64,000 nt of DNA from Henriciella sp. (GTDB lineage Bacteria > Pseudomonadota > Alphaproteobacteria > Caulobacterales > Hyphomonadaceae), in contig JAEPOM010000002.1 of the NCBI GenBank assembly GCA_017642885.1, forward strand, positions 1 to 64,000. The letters run 5' to 3'. Below, one piece after another: positions 8,011 to 18,052 of the stretch; the first letter of the stretch is position 1; each line of letters begins with the position of its first letter. The notes below the pieces were generated by a model. The model was given only the letters and a program-made list of their open reading frames with translations. It was not told the origin of the DNA and searched no databases. The translations under genes were made by a program, and so were the position numbers.

Positions 8011-8100
8011 GAACGAGACTCCCGGTTTTGTTAACCAATCCATATATGTTCTGAGTAATGAGGTAGACCCTCAAATTTAACGCGCAAGGACCCCTGACAC

Positions 8101-8997
8101 ATGGGCACAGCAAAGACCTTCATGCTCCTGGCCGCCCTGACGGCATTGTTCATGGCAGTGGGTTATCTTGTCGGCGGCATGATGGGCATGGGCATTGCCT
8201 TCGTCATCGCGGGTGGAATGAATCTGTTTTCCTACTGGAATGCCGATAAGATCGTTCTGCGCATGCAAGGTGCAAGGCAGGTGGATGAGACGGAACGCAG
8301 TCCGATCCTGCGCACATTCGTGCAGGACACCAAGGCGCTGGCGCAGGCAGCAGGGATGCCAGAGCCAAAGATTTACATCATCGACACGCAACAACCGAAC
8401 GCATTTGCGACCGGCCGAAATCCTCAGAATGCCGCGGTGGCAGCAACAACGGGCCTGCTCAATATTTTGTCGCGTGAAGAAACAGCGGGCGTTATGGCCC
8501 ACGAGCTCGCGCATGTGCAGAACCGCGACACGCTGACAATGACCGTGACAGCAACGATCGCAGGAGCGGTCGGGATGCTCGCCAACTTTGCGTTATTCTT
8601 CACCAGTCGCGAGCGCGGTGGGATGATTTCTGGATTGCTTATTATGATTTTCGCGCCGATGGCCGCGGGTCTCGTACAGATGGCGATCAGTCGCTCTCGC
8701 GAGTATGAAGCAGACAAACGCGGCGCAGAGATTTGCGGCAACCCGCTCTGGCTCGCCTCGGCGCTCGCCAAGATTGATCGCGGGGCGCGGGCCACCGTCA
8801 ATCGCCGGGCAGAAGCGAATCCAGCAATGGCGCATATGTACATAATGAACCCGCTGGCCGGGCGACGCGGTGACAGTCTATTCTCGACCCACCCTGCGAC
8901 CCAGAACCGGATTGAAGCGCTCAACCGCCTGGCAGCCGAGATGGGTGTTCAGCCAGATTCAGTGCAGCCCCGTCGCGCCGCCGGTCCCTGGGGTTAA
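8101..8997 (+). CDS. htpX: HtpX membrane zinc metalloprotease
   Basis: A 298-residue M48-family protease with two N-terminal membrane segments (about 5-20 and 25-45) and further hydrophobic segments around 150-195. The zinc site is H134-E-L-A-H138, with the third ligand in the EYEAD motif (about 201-205). HtpX degrades misfolded inner-membrane proteins and works alongside FtsH. AAGGA lies upstream of the ATG. rsmB follows on the same strand after 130 bp, an order found in many Alphaproteobacteria. Confidence 0.95.
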   Translation: MGTAKTFMLLAALTALFMAVGYLVGGMMGMGIAFVIAGGMNLFSYWNADKIVLRMQGARQVDETERSPILRTFVQDTKALAQAAGMPEPKIYIIDTQQPNAFATGRNPQNAAVAATTGLLNILSREETAGVMAHELAHVQNRDTLTMTVTATIAGAVGMLANFALFFTSRERGGMISGLLIMIFAPMAAGLVQMAISRSREYEADKRGAEICGNPLWLASALAKIDRGARATVNRRAEANPAMAHMYIMNPLAGRRGDSLFSTHPATQNRIEALNRLAAEMGVQPDSVQPRRAAGPWG

Positions 8998-9128
8998 TCT
9001 CGGCGCTGGCGACAGCCTCAGCAACCGATTCTTCTGCTTGACCTGAGCGCCCGCGCTGATCAAACAGCGCCACAAACACGCGCGAACAGGACCGAAGAGC
9101 ACTTGCATATGACCAGACGTATTCTCTC

Positions 9129-10409
9129 ATGAGCGGCGCCTTTGCCAGACTGGCTGCCGCGCAGCTCCTGATGACTGTGCTCGAAGAAGGGCGCACGCTG
9201 GATGAAGCGCTTGCCAACACGGAGCGGTTTGAAAGCTTGCAAGGCCCTGATCGGGGATTCGCCCGCGCCATGGCCAGCGCCGCGCTACGCCATCTCGGTC
9301 GCATCGATATCGGTCTAGCGCCATTTCTCGACCGGCCGCTCGACACCGCACCGCCGCCGTCGCGCGCATTGCTGCGAATAGGCGCTGCGCAGGCGTGGAT
9401 TCTGGAAACCCCAGACCATGCAGTGGTTGGCGAGACGGTGGACGCGGCCAAGAAGTGGCCGAGAGCGCAGCGCGCGACGGGTTTCCTTAATGCCGTCCTG
9501 CGAAAGGCCGTCGCAGATCGATCCGCCTTTGACGCCGCGCCCATTCAATCCATCTGGCCGACCTGGTTCCAGGAAGCCGCTCAGGGGGCTTTCGGCGCAG
9601 ACGCATCTGCGAGACTGGCCGAAGCACAATTGCAGACACCCGTCACTTATCTCACCTCGAAGCAACAGAACCCCGCCGCGCTGGCGCAACAGGTAGATGG
9701 AGAGGTGGTTGGCGACTACTCCGTCAAAGTTGAGACGTCTGACCTGGAGGGCCTCCCCGGCTATGCAGAAGGCGACTGGTGGGTCCAGGACGTTGCCGCC
9801 ACTCTCCCCGCTCGCCTGCTGGATCCGGCGGAAGGCGATGCCATTCTCGACATCTGCGCAGCACCAGGCGGCAAGACCTTACAACTGGCCGCTGCCGGCG
9901 CCGCAGTTACCGCGATTGATCGTTCCAAACCACGATTGAAGCGTCTGAAACAAAACCTCTGGCGCACCGGCTTCAAGGGTGAGGTGGAGGTCATTCAGGC
10001 GGATGCCACGACGTGGCGCCCAGCGGAACCGGTCGATAAAATCCTGCTCGACGCGCCTTGCTCTGCGCTCGGCACCCTGCGTCGGCATCCTGAAGGTCCG
10101 TGGATCAAACCCGAAGCGGACGTGCAACGCTTTCCTGATATTCAGGAACGCCTGCTGCGCGCAGGGGTCGAAATGCTGAAACCTGGTGGCGTCCTGATTT
10201 ACTGTGTTTGCTCTCCACTTCCGCACGAAGGCGTACAACTGGTAGATCGCATTCTGGATGATCTGCCTTTGTCCCGCGTACCAATTACCGCGTCCGAAGT
10301 ACCTGGTTTCGAAGACGGCATTTCAGCCGTTGGCGACCTGTTAACCCTGCCAAATGGTAAATTTCAGCACGACGCCTTTTACATTTCTCGCCTACAGCGC
10401 GACTCATGA
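9129..10409 (+). CDS. rsmB: 16S rRNA (cytosine967-C5)-methyltransferase RsmB
   Basis: A 426-residue RNA m5C methyltransferase with an N-terminal NusB-like domain (about 1-140) and a Rossmann-type catalytic domain. The SAM site is ILDICAAPGGKT (239-250); the two cysteines of the family are C311 in LLDAPCSALG and C361 in YCVCSPLPHEG, the nucleophile being the latter by analogy. It modifies C967 of 16S rRNA. The ribosome site before the ATG is weak. Motif IV reads APCSALG rather than the usual APCSATG. Confidence 0.93.
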   Translation: MSGAFARLAAAQLLMTVLEEGRTLDEALANTERFESLQGPDRGFARAMASAALRHLGRIDIGLAPFLDRPLDTAPPPSRALLRIGAAQAWILETPDHAVVGETVDAAKKWPRAQRATGFLNAVLRKAVADRSAFDAAPIQSIWPTWFQEAAQGAFGADASARLAEAQLQTPVTYLTSKQQNPAALAQQVDGEVVGDYSVKVETSDLEGLPGYAEGDWWVQDVAATLPARLLDPAEGDAILDICAAPGGKTLQLAAAGAAVTAIDRSKPRLKRLKQNLWRTGFKGEVEVIQADATTWRPAEPVDKILLDAPCSALGTLRRHPEGPWIKPEADVQRFPDIQERLLRAGVEMLKPGGVLIYCVCSPLPHEGVQLVDRILDDLPLSRVPITASEVPGFEDGISAVGDLLTLPNGKFQHDAFYISRLQRDS

Positions 10410-10529
10410 CGAAAATGTCATGAATTCAGGCGGTTTTGCCACAAATGAGCCTTTTCGGGTTCATAGAGAGTTCACCTGACTTCCTCCAAAACAAGCGCAG
10501 TCAAACACGTGCATAAGGAGCACAATACG

Positions 10530-11036
10530 ATGACGACTGATATGATCGCCATTAAGGCACCGAAAAAACTGATCGCAGGCGCACTTGCCGCGATGACCCT
10601 GGCCGTAACTGGCTGCCAAAGCACCTATGGCGCGAACACCGTCAATTCGAGCTCTGTCGGCTATGCGATGACCGTGAAACCCGGCGTGGTGACGAACGTC
10701 CGCGGCGTGACGATCAAGCCGGACCGCTCGATTATCGGCACCGCAACAGGCGCTGTGCTTGGCGGTCTCGCCGGATCTGAACTAGGCGGCGGCGACAAAG
10801 CCCAGACAGCGGGCGCGATTGGCGGCGCGGTTCTTGGCGGAATCGCAGGCAACATGCTTGGGACAGCCGCTGGCACCAAGCAAGGCATCGCCGTGACCGT
10901 AGAGTTCAATGACGGCAATGTTAAAGCCTTCGTTCAACCCGCTGACACCAATATCCAGCCAGGTCAGCGCGTGAATGTAGAGTTCCGCGAAGACGGGGCA
11001 TATGTCGTCCCGGTTCAATACGCGCCTGGTTACTAA
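10530..11036 (+). CDS. Glycine-zipper outer-membrane lipoprotein (SlyB/Pcp type)
   Basis: A 168-residue lipoprotein with lipobox LAVTGC (lipidated Cys29) and a glycine-zipper 2TM segment (about 75-120: GTATGAVLGGLAG, GAIGGAVLGGIAGNMLG). The C-terminal part (VTVEFNDGNVKAFVQP ... GQRVNVEFREDGAYVVPV) matches the SlyB/PcP/17-kDa antigen type of outer-membrane lipoprotein, thought to stabilise the outer membrane. The start at 10530 follows AAGGAG at nine bases; a GTG at 10509 lies before that site and is rejected. It is followed by a strong terminator. Confidence 0.87.
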   Translation: MTTDMIAIKAPKKLIAGALAAMTLAVTGCQSTYGANTVNSSSVGYAMTVKPGVVTNVRGVTIKPDRSIIGTATGAVLGGLAGSELGGGDKAQTAGAIGGAVLGGIAGNMLGTAAGTKQGIAVTVEFNDGNVKAFVQPADTNIQPGQRVNVEFREDGAYVVPVQYAPGY

Positions 11037-11063
11037 TCAGTCGCACAGAAACACTGACTTCAA

Positions 11064-11094
11064 AACCGCCGTCAGCCTTGTGCTGGCGGCGGTT
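11064..11094 (+). terminator. Rho-independent terminator
   Basis: A 13-bp stem with one mismatch (AACCGCCGTCAGC at 11064-11076 with GCTGGCGGCGGTT at 11082-11094) and a short loop, followed by ACGTTTT. It ends the lipoprotein transcript and lies just before rpe. Confidence 0.85.
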
Positions 11095-11112
11095 ACGTTT
11101 TAGGCGTTCAGC

Positions 11113-11781
11113 ATGAGTGATGTACTAATTTCACCGTCGATTCTGTCGGCGGATTTTGGTGAACTCGGCGCAGAAATCCGCCGAATTGACGAGGCTGGGG
11201 CCGACATGATCCATGTCGACGTGATGGACGGCCATTTTGTGCCGAACCTCACTTTCGGCCCACCGGTGATTGAGAAACTTCGAAGACACTCGGATAAGCC
11301 ATTTGATGTCCACCTGATGATCTCGCCAGTCGATCCATATATTGACGACTTTGCGAAAGCTGGTGCGGATATACTAACGGTACACCCAGAAGCGGGCCCG
11401 CACTTGCATCGCACGCTACAGGCCATTCGCGCCGCCGGAATGAAGCCTGGCGTGGCCCTGAACCCAGGAACGCCCGCAGAAGTCGTGGACCCGGTCATCG
11501 ATGATGTGGATCTGATCCTCGTTATGTCCGTTAATCCCGGCTTTGGCGGCCAGAGCTTCATCGAAAGCCAGCTCCGAAAGATTGAGACGCTCCGACAAAA
11601 GATTGATGCGAGCGGACGTGATATCATCCTCGAGGTAGATGGTGGACTCAATCCTCAAACCGCGCCCCGTGCCATTGCTGCAGGGGTTACGGCAATCGTT
11701 GCCGGTTCGGCCGCCTTCAAAGGCGGGCCTGATCACTACGCATCCAACATTTCCGCCCTGCGGGCGGGCGCAACTATTTAG
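11113..11781 (+). CDS. rpe: Ribulose-phosphate 3-epimerase
   Basis: A 222-residue TIM-barrel enzyme interconverting ribulose 5-phosphate and xylulose 5-phosphate in the pentose-phosphate pathway. Family motifs present are [16 protein letters not shown], the metal-binding [31 protein letters not shown] and [13 protein letters not shown]. Length is normal for the family. It begins a run with the heparinase-like gene 16 bp downstream, an arrangement typical of Alphaproteobacteria. No clear Shine-Dalgarno is seen. Confidence 0.96.
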   Translation: MSDVLISPSILSADFGELGAEIRRIDEAGADMIHVDVMDGHFVPNLTFGPPVIEKLRRHSDKPFDVHLMISPVDPYIDDFAKAGADILTVHPEAGPHLHRTLQAIRAAGMKPGVALNPGTPAEVVDPVIDDVDLILVMSVNPGFGGQSFIESQLRKIETLRQKIDASGRDIILEVDGGLNPQTAPRAIAAGVTAIVAGSAAFKGGPDHYASNISALRAGATI

Positions 11782-11797
11782 AGTTTCGGAGTTCGGC

Positions 11798-13525
11798 ATG
11801 AGCGAAGCGAAGTCTTCCCACACGCTGAAAGCCAAGCGTACCGACGCGGAAGACGCGGCGATCTGGGATCGGTTTGCCGGTCGTCCAGGCGAGGATGCTC
11901 GTGTGTCCGCTGTTCAACGCCTTCGCATCGCTGGATCCGCGCCCGACGGGTTCGGCCTGCATATGCGCCAGATTGTGCCCCCAGATGAGCTGCGCGGCGA
12001 AATGCTCATGCGCGGGATTTGGCGCATTGGCATGGATCGGATTGAGCTTAGCGACGGAACAGCCCCGTGGTCTGTCGCAATGCCATCCAGGCATTATGCC
12101 AATCGTCTGCATCGTTTTGACTGGCTGGCAGACTTGTTTACGCAGGATGAGATTGGCGCCGATCGGGCGCGGTTCGTGGTCGATGACTGGATCGAAAACT
12201 ATGGTCGGTTTGACGGTTTTTCCTGGCGCATGGGCTGCGCTGGCGATCGGGTCTGGAACTGGATGCGTTGCGGTGCAGCTCTGTTTGAACATGGCGATCC
12301 TGATGCCTGCGAACACCGCCTCGATGCGCTAGGTCGCCAGGCGCGCCACGTCCTGTCGCTGATTGATACAGAAATCGAACCGCAAGCTCGTTGGCGCGGC
12401 TGCACGCTGGCCGTCGCACATGCTGTCTGCCTCGGTCGGGGAAAAGGGCTGGAAGACGCAGAAATGCGGCTTGAAAGCGAATGCACGGCGCAGTTCTTCC
12501 CCGATGGGGGTCACGTCTCCCGATCGCCCGCGCGCGCCTTGCGATGCCTCGCTGATCTTATCACAATCCACGATTTGCTAACTCGGTCCGAACGCGATGT
12601 TCCGGAATTCATTCCGCGATGGATCTCCCGCATTGGCGGCATGGTTTCCTTTTTCAAAGCCGCAGATGGTGGGTTGATGCCGTTCCATGACGGCGACGAA
12701 CGCTGGCCCGAAGCAGTTGATGCCGTGCTCTCACACATGGAAACCCCGCCGCGCAAATTCTCTGTTGCGCCGAAATCGGGCTTCCACAAACTGCAGAAGA
12801 ACAAGACTGTTCTGGTGCTTGACGCCGGCGCTGCGCCAGAGCCGCCGTTCGGCGACAAAGCGCATGCAGGCGCATTGGGTTTTGAGCTGCATGATGGCGA
12901 CGCCCGTCTCGTGACCTCGTGTGCGTGCAGCCCAGAAATCGATATTGCGTTTCGCGCAGCGGTCCGACGCACGTCGGCGCATTCGACCCTGATCCTTGGG
13001 GAAGCTGATTCCTCGAATTTCAAGACAAACGAAGACACCCGACTGCTATATCCGGTCGGCCCGGAAGGGATTTCTGCGAAGCGGCTCGAAGAGGATGATG
13101 AAATCTGGCTCGACGCGCAGCATGGTGGTTACAAACAGTCTCACGGCCTACTGCACCGCCGCAGATTGTTCATGTCAGGAGACGGCGCTCGCCTGACCGG
13201 GGAGGATTCCCTCGCGCGCCCCGTGTCGGCCGGTGCGACGGAAGACAACGCGCCAATCGTTTACTCTCTAAGGTTTCATTTGCATCCAACTGTGACCGCG
13301 GTCATGGCTGGCGATTCAATTGTGCTGCATAGCGAGCTAGGGACGAAGTGGCGCTTCAAAACAAGTCACGCTAAAGCCCAACTGGAAGAGACGATCTATC
13401 TTGGGAGGGGAATCATCGAACGGAGCGAGCAGATCGTCCTAAGCGGCAAGGCGCTACCGGATAGTGATGGCTCGACGCCACCGAACTGCATTCGATGGGC
13501 ATTCCTCAAGGTGCTATCTACGTGA
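11798..13525 (+). CDS. Heparinase II/III family protein
   Basis: A 575-residue protein of the heparinase II/III-like group: an alpha-helical N-terminal half (about 1-300) and a beta-rich C-terminal half (about 330-560) with runs such as KSGFHKLQKNKTVLVLDAG and a closing region that includes HLHPTVTAVM. No signal peptide is evident at the chosen start. Members adjacent to rpe and purH are widespread in Alphaproteobacteria, but their substrate is unknown; polysaccharide lysis is inferred. The start at 11798 has GGAG six bases upstream; the open frame extends back into rpe and is ignored. The stop overlaps the next gene. Confidence 0.85.
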   Translation: MSEAKSSHTLKAKRTDAEDAAIWDRFAGRPGEDARVSAVQRLRIAGSAPDGFGLHMRQIVPPDELRGEMLMRGIWRIGMDRIELSDGTAPWSVAMPSRHYANRLHRFDWLADLFTQDEIGADRARFVVDDWIENYGRFDGFSWRMGCAGDRVWNWMRCGAALFEHGDPDACEHRLDALGRQARHVLSLIDTEIEPQARWRGCTLAVAHAVCLGRGKGLEDAEMRLESECTAQFFPDGGHVSRSPARALRCLADLITIHDLLTRSERDVPEFIPRWISRIGGMVSFFKAADGGLMPFHDGDERWPEAVDAVLSHMETPPRKFSVAPKSGFHKLQKNKTVLVLDAGAAPEPPFGDKAHAGALGFELHDGDARLVTSCACSPEIDIAFRAAVRRTSAHSTLILGEADSSNFKTNEDTRLLYPVGPEGISAKRLEEDDEIWLDAQHGGYKQSHGLLHRRRLFMSGDGARLTGEDSLARPVSAGATEDNAPIVYSLRFHLHPTVTAVMAGDSIVLHSELGTKWRFKTSHAKAQLEETIYLGRGIIERSEQIVLSGKALPDSDGSTPPNCIRWAFLKVLST

Positions 13526-15402
13526 GGCCGCAGTTTGAAGCCCGACGGGCTATGGCCCTCACGCTCGGCTTTGATGTCACGGCGGCCTTCATTTCTATGG
13601 CGATCGCAGTTTTTTACCGCTGGTCGACCACGGGCGGTGCGCCTCCTGAGCAGGTGTCGCTCGGGCTGATCGCCTCCGGCGCGTTCGCGTTTGCAGCTTT
13701 GGTGGCATTCTTCATCATGCGAGTTCATCGACAGGTCTGGCGACATGCTGGTTGGCCAGACGCGATGCGGATTATGCAAGGCGTCGCACTCACTGCCCTG
13801 ATTTTTCTGCCGCTGATGTTCTTGTGGAACCGTTTGATCGGGTTTCCGCGCTCCAGCCTGCCCGTCGCACTCGGCATCTGGGTGACGTTCCTCTTCTTGG
13901 CGCGCATGATAGCGCTCTCGCGCTCAACCCAGCGCCCGTTCCAGATCTTCCGCTCGATCCGCGCCGATGCCCCGCCTGCAATTCTGGTCGCCAATGCCAT
14001 TGAAGCGGCAAGCGTTTTGCGCGACCTGCAATCAACCAAAGGCGGTGCGCCGGTTCGAATGCTGGGCCTGATCGAAGCAGACGGTGCCGAACCAGGTCGC
14101 GCGATCCGAGGGGTTCCTGTCCTCGGCGGTCTCAATGAGTTGCCCAAAATGCTGGACCTGCTCGCGGTTCGCTATGGCAAAAAACCCTGGGTCGCCGTCG
14201 CTGGCGCTGTCCGCGAACGCGATACGATGAACGCGATCCTGGAAACAGCCACCCAGCATGGTTCCAGGGTGATGGCGCTCGGCTCGGACCGCGAAGGTCT
14301 GCACCTGCAACGCGTGCGCCCAGCAGATCTTCTTGCGCGGCCGGTTCGCACGCTCGACACCGATCCCGTAAAAGAGCTTCTCGAAGGAAAGCGCGTCTTT
14401 GTAACAGGCGCTGGCGGCACGATCGGATCACAGCTTGCCCGACAGTGCGCTGCGATGGGTGTGGCACAGCTGACGCTTTATGATTCTTCTGAGTTCAACC
14501 TCTACGAAATCGATCTCACGCTGCGCGAAGCGTTTCCGGGCCTGGATCTGCAGACTCATATTGGCGATGTCCGCGATCGTACGCGCCTGCGCCAAACGGT
14601 TGAAGATGCCAAACCGGAAGTGATGATTCACGCTGCGGCCTTGAAGCATGTCCCGCTGATGGAGCTCAACGCTTGCGAGGCGATTCTGACCAATGTGGGC
14701 GGCGCGGTGAATGCCGTCGATGCCGCGATCGAGTTTGGCCTCGAGCGATTTGTCTTCATTTCAACTGACAAGGCGGTCGACCCGGACAATGTCATGGGCG
14801 CAACCAAACGGCTTGCAGAACTGGCGCTCGCCTATCGGGCCAAGGGGACGCAGCTCGCGGTGTCCATGGTCCGGTTCGGAAACGTGCTTGGGTCGTCGGG
14901 ATCAGTGGTGCCGCTATTTGAACGCCAGATCGCGGCGGGCGGCCCGGTCACGCTGACGGATGATCAAGTCTCTCGCTATTTCATGACGGTCGAGGAAGCC
15001 TCTTCATTGGTGCTCCAGGGCACGGCTCATAATGGGCAGCCGGGCGAGTCCTCACTCTACGTGCTGGACATGGGCGACCCGATCCGTATTCGCACCCTCG
15101 CCGAAGCCATGATCCGGATGAAGGGCATGGTCCCCGATTTCGACATCAAGATCAAAACCACCGGTCTGCGCCTCGGAGAGAAGCTTCACGAAGAGCTGAC
15201 TTATTCCGATGAACGCCTCATCAGCACGGGGATCGACGGGCTCAACAAAGTCACACCGGAAAGCAGAAAGAGCGAACCCGAAGGCTTCCATGCACAATTG
15301 GACAACTTGCTGATCGTCGCAGGCGATCGGCAACAACCACAAGCACTGCAAGCCCTCGCGCGATTGGTTCCGGCCTATAATCCACCGGCTTGCAAAGGTT
15401 AG
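13522..15402 (+). CDS. WbpM/CapD-type membrane nucleotide-sugar 4,6-dehydratase
   Basis: About 626 residues: four N-terminal membrane helices, a CoA-binding-like Rossmann domain, then a short-chain dehydrogenase domain with GAGGTIGSQLARQ and STDKAVDPDNVMGATKR. The catalytic Tyr of the SDR motif is replaced by Met (MxxxK), as in the long membrane form WbpM, which converts UDP-GlcNAc to a 4-keto-6-deoxy sugar for O-antigen or capsule. A GTG at 13522 is preferred as start: it overlaps the previous stop as GTGA and has AAGGTG upstream. An ATG at 13495 would give nine more residues. The exact nucleotide sugar is not determinable. Confidence 0.88.
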   Translation: MRPQFEARRAMALTLGFDVTAAFISMAIAVFYRWSTTGGAPPEQVSLGLIASGAFAFAALVAFFIMRVHRQVWRHAGWPDAMRIMQGVALTALIFLPLMFLWNRLIGFPRSSLPVALGIWVTFLFLARMIALSRSTQRPFQIFRSIRADAPPAILVANAIEAASVLRDLQSTKGGAPVRMLGLIEADGAEPGRAIRGVPVLGGLNELPKMLDLLAVRYGKKPWVAVAGAVRERDTMNAILETATQHGSRVMALGSDREGLHLQRVRPADLLARPVRTLDTDPVKELLEGKRVFVTGAGGTIGSQLARQCAAMGVAQLTLYDSSEFNLYEIDLTLREAFPGLDLQTHIGDVRDRTRLRQTVEDAKPEVMIHAAALKHVPLMELNACEAILTNVGGAVNAVDAAIEFGLERFVFISTDKAVDPDNVMGATKRLAELALAYRAKGTQLAVSMVRFGNVLGSSGSVVPLFERQIAAGGPVTLTDDQVSRYFMTVEEASSLVLQGTAHNGQPGESSLYVLDMGDPIRIRTLAEAMIRMKGMVPDFDIKIKTTGLRLGEKLHEELTYSDERLISTGIDGLNKVTPESRKSEPEGFHAQLDNLLIVAGDRQQPQALQALARLVPAYNPPACKG

Positions 15403-15481
15403 ATGCGCCAAGCCTGTTGACGCTACTGGGACTCATGATAGGCGGGCGAGCGAGTTCAGAGTCTAGCCTGAAAGCCGCTTC

Positions 15482-17068
15482 ATGACCCAATCCACTAAAA
15501 TTCGCCGCGCCCTGATTTCCGTATCTGACAAGGAGGGGCTCGTTGAACGTGCCAAGGCTCTAGTCGGACTTGAGATCGAACTTGTTTCAACAGGTGGTAC
15601 GTCTCGCACGCTGAAAGAAGCGGGCCTTGAGGTAAAAGACGTTGCAGATCTCACAGGGTACCCGGAGATGATGGACGGCCGAGTGAAGACATTGCACCCG
15701 GCGGTGCATGGCGGCTTGCTCTACTTGCGCGACAATGACAGCCACAAGGCCGACGCCGAAAAGCACGGTATTGAAGCGATCGATCTCGTTTACATCAATC
15801 TCTACCCCTTTGAAGCGACCGTCGCTTCAGGCGCAGGGTTTGAAGACTGTATCGAGAATATTGATATTGGCGGTCCGGCAATGCTCCGCGCGGCGGCTAA
15901 GAATGGCGACTTCGTGTCGGTCTGCACCGATGGCGGCGATCTCGACGCGGTACTTGCGGAAATGGCGGGTTCCGGCGGACGCGTGAGCCGCGGGACCAGC
16001 CGCAAGCTCGCCGCAAAGACCTATGCACGCACAGCCGCCTATGATGCCGCTATTTCGAGTTGGTATGCTAAGCAGCTCGACGAAAGCGCCCCCGATTGGG
16101 TCGGCTTTGGCGGTAAACTCAACGAAGCTCTGCGCTATGGTGAGAACCCACACCAGAAGGCCGCATTCTATGTCACTGGCGAATCCCGCCCTGGGGTCGC
16201 GACGGCCCAGCAGGTGCAGGGTAAGGCGCTCTCCTATAACAACATCAACGACACGGACGCCGCCTACGAACTGATCGGAGAACTCGGCGCCGAGACTCCC
16301 GCAGTCGCGATTATCAAACACGCTAACCCGTGCGGTGTCGCCTTGGGCAGCACCGTAATCGACGCTTATCGCGAAGCGCTCGCATGCGATTCGACCTCAG
16401 CGTTTGGCGGCATTGTCGCCCTGAACCGCCCGCTTGATGAAGCGACCGCGCAAGAGATCACATCGATCTTCACCGAAGTCGTCATCGCGCCCGGCGCTGA
16501 TGAGGCTGCGATCCAAGTGTTCAAGAAAAAGAAAAACCTGCGTCTTTTGCTCACTGATGGTTTGCCCGATCCCGCTGCGCCTGGCACTTTCGTCAAAACC
16601 GTCGCGGGCGGCCTTCTCGTACAGGATCGCGATTTTGGACGCATCACACGCGATGACCTCAAAGTCGTCACCAAAGTGGCCCCAACCGAAGCCCAATTGG
16701 ATGACCTCCTATTCGCCTGGCGCGTCGCCAAGCACGTAAAATCGAACACCATTGTCTATGCCAAAGATCGAGCAACGGTCGGCATTGGCGCCGGACAGAT
16801 GAGCCGGATCGACTCCGCACGCATTGCTGCGCGCAAGGCAGAAGATGCGAAAGAGAAAGAAGGGTTCGACGCTTTGCGGACAACCGGATGCGTTGCTGCT
16901 TCGGATGCGTTCTTCCCTTTCCCGGATGGCATGCTCGCGGCTGCCGCTGCGGGGGCCAGCGCGATCATCCAACCCGGCGGTTCGATTCGCGACGATGATG
17001 TGATCGCCGCAGCGGACGATGCTGGTCTGGCGATGGTGCTGACGGGCATGCGTCACTTCCGGCACTAG
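15482..17068 (+). CDS. purH: Bifunctional AICAR formyltransferase / IMP cyclohydrolase
   Basis: A 528-residue enzyme for the last two steps of IMP synthesis. The N-terminal MGS-like cyclohydrolase domain (about 1-150) has [24 protein letters not shown] and [15 protein letters not shown]; the C-terminal AICAR transformylase domain has NINDTDAA, the catalytic Lys-His in IIKHANPCG, and SAFGGI. Length is normal. It sits in the conserved rpe-heparinase-dehydratase-purH run. Confidence 0.97.
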   Translation: MTQSTKIRRALISVSDKEGLVERAKALVGLEIELVSTGGTSRTLKEAGLEVKDVADLTGYPEMMDGRVKTLHPAVHGGLLYLRDNDSHKADAEKHGIEAIDLVYINLYPFEATVASGAGFEDCIENIDIGGPAMLRAAAKNGDFVSVCTDGGDLDAVLAEMAGSGGRVSRGTSRKLAAKTYARTAAYDAAISSWYAKQLDESAPDWVGFGGKLNEALRYGENPHQKAAFYVTGESRPGVATAQQVQGKALSYNNINDTDAAYELIGELGAETPAVAIIKHANPCGVALGSTVIDAYREALACDSTSAFGGIVALNRPLDEATAQEITSIFTEVVIAPGADEAAIQVFKKKKNLRLLLTDGLPDPAAPGTFVKTVAGGLLVQDRDFGRITRDDLKVVTKVAPTEAQLDDLLFAWRVAKHVKSNTIVYAKDRATVGIGAGQMSRIDSARIAARKAEDAKEKEGFDALRTTGCVAASDAFFPFPDGMLAAAAAGASAIIQPGGSIRDDDVIAAADDAGLAMVLTGMRHFRH

Positions 17069-17101
17069 CGAGCGTCCGTCTGGACCTGCTAGCTAGCCGA
17101 C

Positions 17102-17557
17102 ATGAGCAAGCTTCCACCGCCTTTTGATCAACATGGCCAGCACTGGCTGAACATTCGGGTCTATTACGAGGACACCGATTTTACCGGCATGGTCTATCAC
17201 GCCAATTACCTGCGCTTTTTTGAGCGAGGGCGTTCCGACTTTCTCCGGGACGCGGGGGTCAGCCATCAGAGTCTGCTCGCGCGCGACGATCCCGCAGCGT
17301 TTACGCTGACCAATGTTGAGGTCGACTATAAGCGCGCTGCCAAGGTCGACGACCTACTGACTATCCGCACCCGCAGCCTTGGCGTAAAAGGGGTGCGTAT
17401 GTATTTCAATCAGACCTGTCTGCGCGGCGACGACGTCATTGCTGAGGGGCGGATCACGGCGGTCATGATCCACGCCGACGGTCGACCCATGCGCCCCATC
17501 AAGGACGTGGTCGCGCAACTAAAGCCGTTTGAGTATCAGCCAATAGAGGCTCAATAG
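17102..17557 (+). CDS. ybgC: YbgC/FadM-family acyl-CoA thioesterase
   Basis: A 151-residue single hotdog-fold thioesterase. The catalytic region is YYEDTDFTGMVYHANYLRFF, with the active Asp26, followed by the helix FERGRSDFLRDAG. YbgC proteins hydrolyse acyl-CoA (or acyl-ACP) thioesters and are usually encoded with tol-pal. Here the gene follows purH by 33 bp and no tol genes are in the window, so a general thioesterase role is equally possible. Confidence 0.9.
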   Translation: MSKLPPPFDQHGQHWLNIRVYYEDTDFTGMVYHANYLRFFERGRSDFLRDAGVSHQSLLARDDPAAFTLTNVEVDYKRAAKVDDLLTIRTRSLGVKGVRMYFNQTCLRGDDVIAEGRITAVMIHADGRPMRPIKDVVAQLKPFEYQPIEAQ

Positions 17558-17562
17558 CAGAG

Positions 17563-17588
17563 GTCCGCCCATTAAGACGTAGGCGGAC
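17563..17588. terminator. Possible bidirectional terminator between convergent genes
   Basis: GTCCGCC (17563-17569) pairs with GGCGGAC (17582-17588). The hairpin lies between ybgC (plus) and the minus-strand lipoprotein and overlaps the last codons of the latter. There is no T-tract on either side, so the call is weak. Confidence 0.4.
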
Positions 17589-17997
17589 AACTCCCGCCAT
17601 TGTCATACATGGCTCGAGACAGCGCCTGAAACTCATCTCCCAGTGCGTCAAACTGAGCTTCGGTAAATGTATCGATCGTGCCGGACTCGATGCCTGCTTC
17701 GATGCGGTCCGCAGTGTCCTCAACGTTCAGGTCATCGGCGGTTTTGATCGACACCATTTCGCTCAGGATGTCTTTGTGCAATGCCGTTGTTTCAGTGTCA
17801 GCAACCGTTTGAGAGGCGTAGCAGGCGCAAAAGCTTGCAACATCAGTCCCCGCATCCCCGGTAATCATGCTTTCCGACCGTGCATCACCGGAAAACAAGT
17901 CCGTGCAAGAGTCGGTCAGGATTTTCTCATTGGGCGGCGCTCCTCCGCAGGCGGTTATTACGGATATCGCGGCGGTGGCGGCAATTAGATGTCTCAT
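17572..17997 (-). CDS. Small cysteine-containing lipoprotein of unknown function
   Basis: A 141-residue lipoprotein: lipobox VITAC with lipidated Cys17, then a mature domain with cysteines at 31, 57, 59 and 137 that could form disulfides in the periplasm. The rest is helical and acidic (residues 60-130). A GGGAG site six bases before the ATG supports the start. I do not recognise the family and the neighbours do not indicate a role. Confidence 0.75.
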   Translation of the reverse strand: MRHLIAATAAISVITACGGAPPNEKILTDSCTDLFSGDARSESMITGDAGTDVASFCACYASQTVADTETTALHKDILSEMVSIKTADDLNVEDTADRIEAGIESGTIDTFTEAQFDALGDEFQALSRAMYDNGGSCPPTS

Positions 17998-18052
17998 GTC
18001 TCTCTCCCTCTCACCGCAGGCTCTCGGAAAAAGTAGCGAAGATCAAGCCCGC

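Noticed and set aside
10509-10530. GTG start for the glycine-zipper lipoprotein
   Set aside because: The ribosome site AAGGAG lies downstream of this GTG and points to the ATG at 10530.
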